Positions 16,778 to 24,925 of a stretch of 64,000 nt of DNA are shown here, one piece after another. How positions within the stretch are numbered: the first letter of the stretch is position 1; each line of letters begins with the position of its first letter. The notes under the pieces were generated by a model. The model made no database searches. It saw nothing but the letters and a program-made list of their open reading frames with translations, and was not told the origin of the DNA. The DNA comes from Burkholderiales bacterium (GTDB lineage: Bacteria > Pseudomonadota > Gammaproteobacteria > Burkholderiales > Burkholderiaceae_C), in contig JAGWUS010000004.1 in the NCBI GenBank assembly GCA_028868305.1, positions 1 through 64,000 on the forward strand. The letters run 5' to 3'. The translations under genes and the position numbers were made by a program.

Positions 16778-17998
16778 ATGGCTACATCGGTGAAAGCTGC
16801 AGACAAAAAGGAAGCAGTCTTTGAATGGGAGGGTAAAGACCGCAACGGGAAACAGGTCCGTGGCGAGATTCGCGCTGCCGGCGAAAACCAGGTGAAGTCA
16901 ACCTTGCGCCGCCAAGGCGTGACGCCCACCAAGATCAAAAAGCGCCGCACGGGTTCTGGAAAGTCGATCAAGCCCAAGGACTTAGCCATTTTCACCCGCC
17001 AGCTCGCCACCATGATGAAGGCGGGGGTGCCACTGCTGCAGGCCTTTGATATTGTGGGTCGGGGTAATCCCAACCCCAGCGTGACCAAGCTGCTGAACGA
17101 TATCCGCTCGGATGTGGAAACCGGAACTTCTCTGAGCGCGGCGTTTCGCAAATACCCCATCTACTTTGACAACCTGTATTGCAACCTGGTCGAAGCTGGT
17201 GAAACCGCCGGTATTCTGGACCAGTTGCTGGAGCGGCTGGCGGTCTATATGGAGAAGACCGAGGCGATCAAGTCCAAGATTAAGTCGGCCCTGATGTACC
17301 CCATCTCGGTGCTGGTGGTGGCTTTTGTGGTGGTGGCGGTGATCATGATTTTCGTGATTCCGTCCTTCAAACAGGTGTTTACTTCATTTGGTGGCGAATT
17401 GCCGGCACCTACGCTGATGGTGATTGCCATGAGTGAGTTTTTTATCAGCTACTGGTATCTTATTTTTGGAGGTCTGGGGGGTGGCATCTACTTTTTTCTA
17501 CAGGCGTGGAAGCGCAATGAAAAAGTACAGGCCTTCATGGACCGCCTGATGCTCAAGCTGCCCATCTTCGGTGTGCTGGTCGACAAATCCTGTATTGCAC
17601 GCTGGACGCGTACCTTGTCCACCATGTTTGCTGCCGGTGTGCCATTGGTGGAGGCACTGGACTCGGTGGGTGGCGCTGCAGGCAATATTGTGTATTTCAA
17701 TGCGACCCAGAGGATTCAGCAGGAAGTCTCCACAGGTACGGCTTTGACGGCCGCCATGACCAATGCCAACCTGTTTCCATCGATGGTGCTACAGATGTGT
17801 GCCATTGGGGAAGAATCCGGCTCCATAGACCACATGCTGGGCAAGGCCGCCGATTTCTATGAGGCTGAGGTGGACGACATGGTGGCCGGCATCTCCAGCC
17901 TGATGGAGCCCATCATCATCGTGGTGCTGGGTACCATCATTGGCGGCATTGTCGTGGCCATGTACCTGCCCATCTTCAAACTGGGCCAAGTGGTTTGA
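16778..17998 (+). CDS. pilC: Type IV pilus inner-membrane platform protein PilC
   Basis: The 406-residue protein is a T2SSF-family platform with two homologous cytoplasmic domains (around residues 70-190 and 270-395) and three membrane helices (SALMYPISVLVVAFVVVAV, YWYLIFGGLGGGIYFFL and the C-terminal IIIVVLGTIIGGIVVAMYLP). Signature pieces include FTRQLATMMKAGVPLLQAFD in the first domain and RTLSTMFAAGVPLVEALDSV in the second. It connects PilB to pilin assembly. The stop codon overlaps the pilD start (TGATG). Confidence 0.95.
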   Translation: MATSVKAADKKEAVFEWEGKDRNGKQVRGEIRAAGENQVKSTLRRQGVTPTKIKKRRTGSGKSIKPKDLAIFTRQLATMMKAGVPLLQAFDIVGRGNPNPSVTKLLNDIRSDVETGTSLSAAFRKYPIYFDNLYCNLVEAGETAGILDQLLERLAVYMEKTEAIKSKIKSALMYPISVLVVAFVVVAVIMIFVIPSFKQVFTSFGGELPAPTLMVIAMSEFFISYWYLIFGGLGGGIYFFLQAWKRNEKVQAFMDRLMLKLPIFGVLVDKSCIARWTRTLSTMFAAGVPLVEALDSVGGAAGNIVYFNATQRIQQEVSTGTALTAAMTNANLFPSMVLQMCAIGEESGSIDHMLGKAADFYEAEVDDMVAGISSLMEPIIIVVLGTIIGGIVVAMYLPIFKLGQVV

Positions 17999-18843
17999 TG
18001 CTCTCCGGCGTGCAATGGCTGGACGCCAGCCTGATCGGCATTCTGGGCCTGCTGATTGGCAGTTTTCTCAATGTGGTGGTCTATCGGCTGCCAAAAATGA
18101 TGGAGCGACAGTGGGCGGCAGAATGCGCCGAACTCTCGGGTAAGGAACTGCCAGCGGCAGAACCCTTCAACCTGATGGTGCCACGTTCGCGCTGCCCGCA
18201 CTGCGGCCACCAAATTCAATGGTTTGAGAACATCCCGGTGTTCAGTTATCTGGCCCTGGGCGGAAAATGCTCCGCCTGCAAGGCAGGCATCAGCATCCGC
18301 TACCCTCTTGTAGAACTGGTTACGGGTGCATTGTTCTTCTTCTGCATCTGGCAGTGGGGTGCCACCATGACCGGTGCAGTCTGGTGCGTGTTTGCCGCCA
18401 CCGTCCTGACGCTGGCACTGATTGACTGGGACACCACACTGCTCCCCGACGATTTGACATTGCCCCTGCTATGGCTGGGCATGGTTGCTGCGGCACTGAA
18501 CTGGATTCCAGTGACGCTGAACTCCTCTCTGTGGGGCGCGGTAGCGGGTTATATGTCGCTCTGGCTGGTGTACTGGGGATTCAAGCTGGCCACGGGCAAA
18601 GAAGGCATGGGGTTTGGCGATTTCAAACTGTTTGCAGCCCTGGGCGCCTGGTTTGGCTGGCAGACGCTGATTCCCATGATTTTGATGGCCTCGGTCATCG
18701 GCGCCATCATTGGCATTGCCATGAAGTTCAACAGCCAGCTGCGGGAAGGTGGCTATGTGCCATTCGGCCCGTTTCTGGCGGGAGCGGGCCTTAGTGCCCT
18801 GATCTTTGGGCCTGCGGCACTGCGCCAGGCGGTTGGCCTCTGA
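17998..18843 (+). CDS. pilD: Prepilin peptidase / N-methyltransferase PilD
   Basis: This membrane aspartic protease cleaves and N-methylates type IV prepilins. It shows the N-terminal DiS_P_DiS domain with two CxxC pairs (CPHCGHQIQWFENIPVFSYL, then CSACKAGISIRYP), so it should be bifunctional. The catalytic aspartates lie in DWDTTLLPDD and GFGDFKLFAALGAWFG. About seven membrane helices follow. I use the ATG at 17998, which overlaps the pilC stop; the ORF track begins one codon earlier at a TTG. The 281-residue length is normal. Confidence 0.95.
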   Translation: MLSGVQWLDASLIGILGLLIGSFLNVVVYRLPKMMERQWAAECAELSGKELPAAEPFNLMVPRSRCPHCGHQIQWFENIPVFSYLALGGKCSACKAGISIRYPLVELVTGALFFFCIWQWGATMTGAVWCVFAATVLTLALIDWDTTLLPDDLTLPLLWLGMVAAALNWIPVTLNSSLWGAVAGYMSLWLVYWGFKLATGKEGMGFGDFKLFAALGAWFGWQTLIPMILMASVIGAIIGIAMKFNSQLREGGYVPFGPFLAGAGLSALIFGPAALRQAVGL

Positions 18844-18845
18844 CT

Positions 18846-19451
18846 GTGGCAACGCTGCGACTGGGCCTGACCGGCGGTATTGGCAGCGGCAAGAGTACCG
18901 TGGGGCGGATGCTGGTAGACCGCGGTGCCATTCTGATCGATGCGGACGCCCTATCGCGCGCCACGACTGCGGTCGGCGGCGCGGCTATTCCCCTGATTGA
19001 AAAAGCGTTTGGTGCAAACGCCATTGGGGCCGACGGCGCCCTGAACCGCGACGCCATGCGCACTCTGGTGTTCAACGACCCTGGCGCCAAGATGCGCCTG
19101 GAAAGCATCATCCATCCACTGGTAAGTCAGGAAATCGCAGCACAAGCGCAAGCTGCGGAAGACGCAAGTGCTGCGCTGATTGTGTTCGACATTCCACTGC
19201 TGGTGGAGTCAGGGCACTGGCGGCAGAGCCTGCACCGCGTGCTCGTGGTGGATTGCCAGGAATCCACCCAGGTGGCGCGGGTGGCTGCCCGCAACGGTCT
19301 TCCAGTTGCAGATGTCGAGAAGATCGTTTCGGCACAGGCACCACGCGCCAAGCGTCTGGCCGCGGCCGATGTGGTGCTCTACAACGATGGACTCTCCCTG
19401 GACCAACTGGCCCGCGAAACTGGCGAAATCGCCACCCGGTTCGGGCTATGA
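18846..19451 (+). CDS. coaE: Dephospho-CoA kinase
   Basis: CoaE phosphorylates dephospho-CoA in the last step of coenzyme A synthesis in the cytoplasm. The 201-residue protein begins with a GTG codon two bases after pilD and shows the P-loop GLTGGIGSGKSTVGRML, followed by LIDADALSR and the base-binding region FDIPLLVESG. The pilD-coaE-zapD-yacG order is common in beta- and gammaproteobacteria and supports the call. Confidence 0.95.
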   Translation: MATLRLGLTGGIGSGKSTVGRMLVDRGAILIDADALSRATTAVGGAAIPLIEKAFGANAIGADGALNRDAMRTLVFNDPGAKMRLESIIHPLVSQEIAAQAQAAEDASAALIVFDIPLLVESGHWRQSLHRVLVVDCQESTQVARVAARNGLPVADVEKIVSAQAPRAKRLAAADVVLYNDGLSLDQLARETGEIATRFGL

Positions 19452-19473
19452 TTCGGGCACCGGAAATATCAGC

Positions 19474-20229
19474 GTGATCCTTTACGAATACCCCTTCAAC
19501 GAGCGCATTCGCACCTATTTGCGACTAGAGCACCTGTTCCTGCGTCTGGCCACACTGATGGCCCGTGCAGAGCCTCTGGATCACCACTTTGCATTGACCA
19601 CCATCTTTGAAGTGATGGACGTGGGGGCCCGCGCTGACCTGAAGTCAGACGTGCTCAAGGATCTGGAAAAACAGAAGCAGATACTCAACGGCTACCGTGG
19701 CAACCCCGCCATTGCCGAAGGGGTGCTGGACAAGGTGATCGATCAGTTGGAGAGTTGCTTCACGGCGCTCAATAGCCTGTCTGGAAAAGCCGGGCAGTCT
19801 TTGACCGAGAACGACTGGCTGATGAGCATTCGCAGCCGCGTTGGCATCCCGGGCGGCACCTGCGAGTTTGACTTGCCGGCCTACTATGCATGGCAACACC
19901 GCAGTGCAACCGCACGCCAGGAAGACTTGCACCGGTGGGCGTCCACACTGGCCCCCTTGGCTGAATCCATCCATTTGCTGCTGAAGATGCTGCGCGACTC
20001 CGGTGCGCCGCAAAAGGTTGTTGCGGTGGGGGGCCAGTTCCAGCAGAACCTGCCACAGGGTCGCACGTTCCAGCTCCTGCGTTTGTCCATCGACCCCGCG
20101 CTGCAACTGATCCCCGAAATCAGCGGCAACCGGCTGATGGTGTCCATCCGATTGATGCGCCACGATGCCGACGACCGATTGCACGCCGGCAGCGATGATG
20201 GGGCGTTTGAGTTGACCCTTTGCTCTTGA
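19474..20229 (+). CDS. zapD: Cell division protein ZapD
   Basis: ZapD crosslinks FtsZ filaments at the division septum. The ORF track merges it with a long upstream out-of-context extension (19180-20229). The true start is the GTG at 19474 ([20 protein letters not shown]), preceded by a GGAAA ribosome-binding site and giving 251 residues, the family length. The protein is a single DUF1342/ZapD domain: a helical bundle followed by a beta domain ([20 protein letters not shown]). It starts shortly after coaE ends and is followed by yacG. Confidence 0.93.
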   Translation: MILYEYPFNERIRTYLRLEHLFLRLATLMARAEPLDHHFALTTIFEVMDVGARADLKSDVLKDLEKQKQILNGYRGNPAIAEGVLDKVIDQLESCFTALNSLSGKAGQSLTENDWLMSIRSRVGIPGGTCEFDLPAYYAWQHRSATARQEDLHRWASTLAPLAESIHLLLKMLRDSGAPQKVVAVGGQFQQNLPQGRTFQLLRLSIDPALQLIPEISGNRLMVSIRLMRHDADDRLHAGSDDGAFELTLCS

Positions 20230-20243
20230 ACTGCAGGACAGGC

Positions 20244-20450
20244 GTGGAGTCAACTACCGTAAAAGTCAAAATTGTGCGCTGCCCCGCCTGCGGTGGCGAC
20301 AGCATCTTTGCCAGCAGCAATCTCTACCGGCCGTTTTGCTGTGAGCGCTGCAAAAACATGGACCTGGGTGCCTGGGCCAGCGAGTCATTTCGACTGCCTA
20401 CCGAAACACCACCCGACGACCAGCCCTACGGCGACGCACGGCTGCAATAG
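20244..20450 (+). CDS. yacG: DNA gyrase inhibitor YacG (zinc-binding)
   Basis: YacG is a small zinc protein that binds GyrB and blocks its DNA binding. The four-cysteine site is clear: CPACGGD and [18 protein letters not shown] take the GTG at 20244 ([16 protein letters not shown]) with AGGA just upstream, giving 68 residues; the ORF track starts eight codons earlier at a TTG. It closes the pilB-yacG gene set. Downstream, GGCTGCA...TGCAGCC may form a weak hairpin before the IS66 insertion at 20489. Confidence 0.92.
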   Translation: MESTTVKVKIVRCPACGGDSIFASSNLYRPFCCERCKNMDLGAWASESFRLPTETPPDDQPYGDARLQ

Positions 20451-20480
20451 GAACAAAAAAAGACTGCAGCCCGCTAAGGA

Positions 20481-20488
20481 CTTGTACA
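20481..20488. repeat. Left copy of the 8-bp IS66 target duplication
   Basis: CTTGTACA lies immediately outside the left inverted end of the IS66 element, and the identical 8 bases lie immediately outside the right end (23552-23559). Eight bases is the duplication length known for IS66-family elements. This fixes the element boundaries to the base. Confidence 0.95.
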
Positions 20489-20508
20489 GTATGCGTCCGG
20501 CGAACCCG
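20489..20508 (+). repeat. Left terminal inverted repeat of the IS66 element
   Basis: GTATGCGTCCGGCGAACCCG. The first 13 bases match the right end in inverse orientation, and matching continues in patches beyond that. The GTA start is close to the GTAA ends I recall for the family. Confidence 0.93.
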
Positions 20509-20520
20509 TCTTGACTGAGG

Positions 20521-21105
20521 CTAGCGCAGCTTTTTGATTCGCTTGTTTGCCAGGTTCATGTCAAACGCCGCGGGTTCGAAGGGGCCGCCATTCCAAGTCC
20601 AGTAGTCAGCGTATTCCGGGTGTGACTTATCAGCGATGGATTCCCTGAACATCTCATAGCCTGGGGGGCCACCAACATCCTCGGGCGGGCAAGCATTCTC
20701 ACCAGCGACGCACATAGCCCAGTTGTTCAACGCAGTGGCATCCTCAATACGTTCCACGATGATACGGTGCATCCAGTCGTCACCGAAGTCATACACGTAG
20801 CTGCATTCAAACCCCACGCCGCCCAACACATCGCGGATGGCGTAACGCTTTTCATCCAGCAGATTGGGATCCATGCCCCAATCATCCTGTTCCTGACTGC
20901 CATAGCGTTTACCTTCGATGTTGAAGGCGTGCAAATGGCTATTCGTCCAGCCCATGGACTCCTGGATGATGCGGTCGAGCTTTTTAAGCTTGACCGTCTC
21001 CGGCACCCACAACCGCCGCCAAACCAACGGCTCAACGTACAGCAGCTCGACGCGCAGGTGAAATATTCGGTTGGCAGACGTGGATGGATTCAGAGATGTA
21101 ACCAT
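20521..21105 (-). CDS. pRiA4b ORF-3-like passenger protein of the IS66 element
   Basis: The 194-residue protein matches the plasmid pRiA4b ORF-3 / IS1096 TnpR-like family (PF07929). It contains RVELLYVEPLVWRRLWVPET, MGWTNSHLHAFNIEGKRYG, a YVYDFGDDWMHRIIVERI core and a CPPEDVGGPPGYE segment, all typical of that domain. Its biochemical role is not established. It lies 34 bases downstream of tnpC in the same direction and only about 30 bases inside the element's left end, so it belongs to the transposon and not to the host. It may modulate transposition or be a passenger with another function. Confidence 0.9.
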   Translation of the reverse strand: MVTSLNPSTSANRIFHLRVELLYVEPLVWRRLWVPETVKLKKLDRIIQESMGWTNSHLHAFNIEGKRYGSQEQDDWGMDPNLLDEKRYAIRDVLGGVGFECSYVYDFGDDWMHRIIVERIEDATALNNWAMCVAGENACPPEDVGGPPGYEMFRESIADKSHPEYADYWTWNGGPFEPAAFDMNLANKRIKKLR

Positions 21106-21139
21106 GGCCGCAAGCTTAGCAGCCGGTAGGCAATCCAGG

Positions 21140-22651
21140 CTATTGCAAAGCCCAACGGTGCGGCAGCAATTCCCCGATCTGGCTGGCCCGATGGGTTGGC
21201 AAGCGTGTCAGCACATCTCTCAGATAAGCATACGGGTCATGACCGTTCATGCGGGCCGACTGAATCAGGCTCATCACAGCAGCCGCACGCTGGCCGGCGC
21301 GCAGGCTCCCCGCAAACAACCAGTTGTTCCGACCAATGGCAATCGGGCGGATCTGGTTCTCAATCCAGTTGTTGTCCACGGGCAATTGCCCGTCATCGAC
21401 GAATCGGATGAGCGCCCCCCAACGTCTGAGGCTGTAGTCCAATGCTTTGGCTGTAGCCGAACTGGCTGGCACTTTCTGTCGTTGCAAGGTCATCCACTCA
21501 TGCAATGCATCCAGAACCGGCTTGGCTTTTTGCTGGCGGACTTCCTGGCGCTCTGTGGCATGGAGTTCCTTGACCTCGCGTTCAATCTCATAGACGCGGG
21601 CTAACTGTCCCAGTGCGATCTCGGCAAGCTGGCTTTTATTGGCTGTATGCAAATCGAAGAACTTGCGTCGCGCGTGCGCTAGGCAGCCGACTTCGGTCAC
21701 GCCGCTGGCGATCAGCGCCTTGTAGCCACTGAAGTCATCGCAGGTGAGGCTGCCCCTCCATTCCCCCAGGAACTTGCGCGCGTACTCCCCGGCTCGCGAT
21801 TCGCAGAAGTCGTAGACCACGGCCTTCATGTCTTCAAAGGCTCCAGGTGCGTAGGCCCACAGGTAGGCACGGTGAGTCTTGCCATCGCCTGGCTTGAGCA
21901 TCTGCACCGGTGTTTCATCCGCATGCAGCACTCGGCGTTGCAGTATTTCGGTTTTCAGGGCATCGACCAGCGGTTGCAGGCGAACTCCGCAAGTGCCGAC
22001 CCATTGCGCCAGGGTGGAGCGCGGGATGGTCACTCCCGCACGACCGAAGATGCTCTCCTGGCGGCACAGCGGTAGGTGGTCTGCGTACTTGGCTACCAGC
22101 ACCTGGGCCAGCAGTCCGGTGGTGGGGATGCCCTTGTCAATGACATGTGCTGGCACCGGTGCCTGCACCATGGTTTCGCACTGGCTGCAGGTCCACTTGC
22201 CACGGACATGGCGCTCCACGCTGAAGACGCCAGGAACGTAGTCCAGCTTTTCGGCCACGTCCTCTCCAATGCGTTTCATCTGGCAACCACACTGGCAGGT
22301 CGTGGAATCAGGTTCGTGACGGATCTCAAGGCGAGGCAGATTGGCCGGCAAGGGCTGGCGTTTGGCTTGTTGCTTTGTAGCGGGCGCCGGAGACTGCTTT
22401 GTATTGAGCGCGTCGATGGCGTCGGCCACAGCGGCCAGGTCGGTGTCAATCTCCTCTTCGAGCAGACTGCGCTGTTCGGTGTTGAAACGCTCGGACTGGG
22501 CCGCGAATTTCATGCGTTTGAGCAGCGCGTTCTCGTAGCTGAGCTTCTCCAGCAGTGCGCTCTGGTGGCGCAGCTGTCCCATCAGCCGTGCGGCCACTTC
22601 GCGCAGTTGCTCTGCGCTCAATTCATCCAGGGAATGCTGTTCCACCACCAT
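21140..22651 (-). CDS. tnpC: IS66 transposase TnpC
   Basis: This is the DDE transposase of the element. Reading from the ATG at 22651 (MVVEQHSLDELSAEQLREVA) gives 503 residues. There is an N-terminal leucine-zipper-like helix (LMGQLRHQSALLEKLSYENA), a zinc-finger region (TTCQCGCQMKRI with CSQC) and a DDE core with aspartates in LHADETPVQ and CDDFSGYKAL. The glutamate is in NNWIENQIRPIAIGRNNWL. The C-terminal IS66 tail is complete. The ORF-track start at 22720 adds 23 residues that are not family-like. Confidence 0.95.
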   Translation of the reverse strand: MVVEQHSLDELSAEQLREVAARLMGQLRHQSALLEKLSYENALLKRMKFAAQSERFNTEQRSLLEEEIDTDLAAVADAIDALNTKQSPAPATKQQAKRQPLPANLPRLEIRHEPDSTTCQCGCQMKRIGEDVAEKLDYVPGVFSVERHVRGKWTCSQCETMVQAPVPAHVIDKGIPTTGLLAQVLVAKYADHLPLCRQESIFGRAGVTIPRSTLAQWVGTCGVRLQPLVDALKTEILQRRVLHADETPVQMLKPGDGKTHRAYLWAYAPGAFEDMKAVVYDFCESRAGEYARKFLGEWRGSLTCDDFSGYKALIASGVTEVGCLAHARRKFFDLHTANKSQLAEIALGQLARVYEIEREVKELHATERQEVRQQKAKPVLDALHEWMTLQRQKVPASSATAKALDYSLRRWGALIRFVDDGQLPVDNNWIENQIRPIAIGRNNWLFAGSLRAGQRAAAVMSLIQSARMNGHDPYAYLRDVLTRLPTHRASQIGELLPHRWALQ

Positions 22652-22732
22652 GGGCGTTACTGTGCCAGAGCCACGCGGCGCATGCCATTGGCACATCTCC
22701 CAATTGGCACGGGATGCCAATACCTACGACGA

Positions 22733-23065
22733 TCACACCACGGCAATGACACCGGCCTGGCCAACGCGTTGCCAGGGCAGGCCTAGCACCAAAGCATCGA
22801 GCTGGACCCGCTCCAGGCTGCAGTGGGTGTCGCAGTCAGAAGTCCAAACGAACTTGCCTTGATGTAGCCTGCGTGCCGCCAGCCAGATGCCGATTCCGTC
22901 GTGCACCAGGATCTTGAGCCGGTTGGCCCGCTTGTTGGCGAACACATAGGCGTGGTACGGATGGGCTGCACCAAAGACGGCGACCACGCGGGCCAGCGCC
23001 GAGTCGGTTCCGGCGCGCATGTCCAGTGGTGCTGTTGCCAGCCAGGCGGCGTCGATGCGGATCAA
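22733..23065 (-). CDS. tnpB: IS66 accessory protein TnpB
   Basis: This 110-residue protein is the conserved second ORF of IS66 elements. It has the motifs LDMRAGTDSALARVV, YVFANKRANRLKILVHDGIG and IWLAARRLHQGKFVW. It is needed for transposition in studied relatives, but its molecular role is poorly known. Its ATG overlaps the tnpA stop codon (ATGA), the usual coupling in this family. Confidence 0.95.
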   Translation of the reverse strand: MIRIDAAWLATAPLDMRAGTDSALARVVAVFGAAHPYHAYVFANKRANRLKILVHDGIGIWLAARRLHQGKFVWTSDCDTHCSLERVQLDALVLGLPWQRVGQAGVIAVV

Positions 23066-23484
23066 CGCAGCAACTCACGAAGCAATTGTGCGCATTGGGC
23101 CGCACCAGTGAGTGGCCAGCGCACGCTCACCGTTGCACCGCCACGTTGGATCTCAATGTGAATGGTCTCCGCGGTTGAAACCGTTTTACTAGATCCTGGC
23201 CTTTGCAGACTGTGGCCTGTGCTTGAACCGATCGGCACTTCAGCCTGCAGTTGCAGCGGTACAAATGCCGAGGCGGTTTGCTGAAGATTGATCAGCAGCT
23301 GACGCTGCCGTTCCTCTCGGATCCACCGGTGCACCATGTTCGGGTTGAGTCCATGGCTCAGAGCAACGCCGGCCAGGGAGGCTCCCGGCTGGCGGCATCG
23401 CTCCAGCACCGATGCCTTGAACTCCACGCTGTACTCGCGCCGCCGGGGGCGCTCCACTGTCGACACTTGATCCATAGTCTCCAC
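23062..23484 (-). CDS. tnpA: IS66 accessory protein TnpA (helix-turn-helix)
   Basis: This 140-residue protein carries a transposase_8-like helix-turn-helix near the N terminus (RREYSVEFKASVLERCRQPG, then ALSHGLNPNMVHRWIREE), followed by a variable C-terminal half. It is the first ORF of the element and probably binds DNA. The ORF-track start is a GTG at 23484; the ATG three codons later (MDQVST) is also possible, and AAGGAG lies upstream of both at imperfect spacing. Confidence 0.92.
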   Translation of the reverse strand: METMDQVSTVERPRRREYSVEFKASVLERCRQPGASLAGVALSHGLNPNMVHRWIREERQRQLLINLQQTASAFVPLQLQAEVPIGSSTGHSLQRPGSSKTVSTAETIHIEIQRGGATVSVRWPLTGAAQCAQLLRELLR

Positions 23485-23511
23485 GATCTCCTTCGTGGGG
23501 ACGATGCCTGA

Positions 23512-24036
23512 TCACGGCGATCGATTCAATATGGGATTGCCGGACGCATACCTTGTACAGTCAGCTACAAAATATGTAGCACCCGTATGCAGCCGTTCCA
23601 GAGCAAACCAGTCCAGTACCGGTACAGTACCTGGTAAAACAGGGCTCACCTGCACCGGCAATTGTTCCCAGGCAAAACACTGGGCTTCCCGCATCTGCAG
23701 TTCACCCGACCAGTCAAACACCTTGCAGAAATGCAGACGCACCAGCGCATGGGGATAGTCGACCATTTCTGTCTTCCACGGCTCTGCGGCTCCAATGGTG
23801 ATGCCGAGTTCCTCTTCAAGCTCGCGGCGCAAGGCCTGCTCGACGGATTCCCCGGCTTCGAGCTTGCCACCTGGAAATTCCCAGTAGCCAGCGTAGGCTT
23901 TGCCAGCAGGACGGGATGTCAGCAGGAAAGCGCCATCGGGGCGCACCAGCACACCCACTGCAACGTCCACCGCTTTGCGCTGGGCCCCACCCACGCGCTC
24001 GGCATGGGCATCGGCCACAAGCGGCCTGGATGTCAT
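23512..24036 (-). CDS. mutT: MutT-family Nudix hydrolase with IS66-replaced C terminus
   Basis: The Nudix box is complete: GGKLEAGESVEQALRRELEE, then ELGI. The protein should hydrolyse oxidised nucleoside triphosphates such as 8-oxo-dGTP. The start is the ATG at 24036 (MTSRPLVADAHAERVGG), overlapping the stop of the upstream ATPase gene; the ORF-track start is 28 codons too early. The reading frame crosses the IS66 right end at 23551, so the last 13 residues (RYASGNPILNRSP) are transposon-encoded. Removing the element and one target copy restores an ending of C-T-S-P-stop, 163 residues instead of 174. The catalytic part is untouched, so activity is probably kept. Confidence 0.9.
   Translation of the reverse strand: MTSRPLVADAHAERVGGAQRKAVDVAVGVLVRPDGAFLLTSRPAGKAYAGYWEFPGGKLEAGESVEQALRRELEEELGITIGAAEPWKTEMVDYPHALVRLHFCKVFDWSGELQMREAQCFAWEQLPVQVSPVLPGTVPVLDWFALERLHTGATYFVADCTRYASGNPILNRSP
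23531..23551 (-). repeat. Right terminal inverted repeat of the IS66 element
   Basis: On the minus strand it reads GTATGCGTCCGGCAATCCCA inward from 23551. Its first 13 bases are identical to the left end, and it lies inside the present mutT reading frame. Confidence 0.93.
23552..23559. repeat. Right copy of the 8-bp IS66 target duplication
   Basis: CTTGTACA is identical to 20481-20488. In mutT it encodes part of the D-C-T sequence just before the insertion point. Confidence 0.95.
23564..23580. repeat. GCTA-N9-TAGC repeat core, copy 1 (split by IS66)
   Basis: GCTACAAAATATGTAGC is a palindromic core with a perfect 6-bp stem, forming the end of mutT. On the minus strand the sequence after the core continues, once the IS66 element is removed, as TGACTGTACAAGTCCTTAGC then GGGCTGCAG. 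This parallels TGCTTGTGTAAGCGC...GCGGGCTTAGG after the core at 47248. So IS66 landed within a copy of this repeat. Confidence 0.7.
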
Positions 24037-24911
24037 GTGGAAGCTGCCTGGCGACCGGCGTAATCGCGGGCAAACTGCCAGGCAACCCGACCACTGCGCG
24101 AACCCCGCTCCAGTGCCCACACCAGTGCTTCAGGACGCGCCGCCGCGATCTGCTCGGCACTGACACCAAGAGAAGAGAGCCATTGCGCAACGATCTGCAG
24201 ATATTCCTCCTGGTTGAACGGGTAGAAGCTGACCCACAGGCCAAAACGCTCAGAAAGCGAAATTTTTTCTTCCACGCCCTCACCTGGGTGCACTTCGCCA
24301 TCGGCGGTGTGGGTATAGGTCAGGTTCTCCGACATGTACTCAGGCAGCAGATGGCGCCGGTTGCTGGTCGCATAAATCAGTACATTGGGCGTGGCTGCTG
24401 CGACAGAACCGTCAAGCACCGATTTGAGCGCCTTGTAGCCCGGTTCGCCATCGTCAAAGCTCAGGTCGTCACAGAACACAATAAACTTCTCGAACCGTTG
24501 CCCCACCAGTTCCACAATATCGGGCAGATCCATCAGATCGTCCTTGTCCACTTCAATCAGACGCAGGCCCTGTGACGCGTACGTGTGCAGACAGGCCCGG
24601 ATGAGCGATGACTTGCCGGTGCCCCGGGCACCCGTCAGCAGCACATTGTTCGCGGTCCGTCCGCTGACAAACTGGGCGGTGTTGCGCTGGATTTTTTCTT
24701 TTTGCTGGTCAATCTCTTTGAGATCATCCAGCGCCATGGCTCCAAGGTGGCGCACTGCAGAAATTACACCCTGTCCGCTGACGCGACGGCGATAACGAAA
24801 GGCAATGGAGGCATTCCAGTCGGGTTGCTCCAAGCCGTGGGGCAGGGACGCCTCCACCCGTGCCATGAAGGCTTCTGCACGCGACAGAAACTGCAGGAAA
24901 TGCTCGTTCAT
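24033..24911 (-). CDS. DUF815-family ATP-binding protein
   Basis: The 292-residue protein is an AAA-type ATPase of the DUF815 family. It has Walker A LLTGARGTGKSSLIRACL (near residue 95), Walker B FIVFCDDLSFDDGE and a sensor segment NVLIYATSNRRHLLPEYM. Its cellular role is unknown; family members lack a recognised partner domain. I use the ATG at 24911 (MNEHFLQFLSRAEAF), because the 24 residues upstream in the ORF track look unlike the family. It follows argJ and is coupled to mutT by ATGA, an arrangement common in Comamonadaceae. Confidence 0.85.
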   Translation of the reverse strand: MNEHFLQFLSRAEAFMARVEASLPHGLEQPDWNASIAFRYRRRVSGQGVISAVRHLGAMALDDLKEIDQQKEKIQRNTAQFVSGRTANNVLLTGARGTGKSSLIRACLHTYASQGLRLIEVDKDDLMDLPDIVELVGQRFEKFIVFCDDLSFDDGEPGYKALKSVLDGSVAAATPNVLIYATSNRRHLLPEYMSENLTYTHTADGEVHPGEGVEEKISLSERFGLWVSFYPFNQEEYLQIVAQWLSSLGVSAEQIAAARPEALVWALERGSRSGRVAWQFARDYAGRQAAST

Positions 24912-24925
24912 CGGTGGCGTGGCTC

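Larger units (their letters stand above)
20489..23551 (-). mobile_element. IS66-family insertion sequence with passenger gene
   Basis: This complete element is 3063 bp. Both ends read inward as GTATGCGTCCGGC, with further partial identity beyond, and it is flanked by the perfect duplication CTTGTACA. On the minus strand it encodes tnpA, tnpB (4-base overlap), tnpC and a fourth gene of the pRiA4b ORF-3 family. All four reading frames are open, so it looks recent and possibly active. It lies in the same orientation as the mutT operon, whose transcription would read into tnpA. It inserted inside the last codons of mutT. Confidence 0.96.

Noticed and set aside
23512-24036. mutT as a pseudogene
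   Set aside because: Only the last two original codons were lost; the Nudix box and fold are intact.
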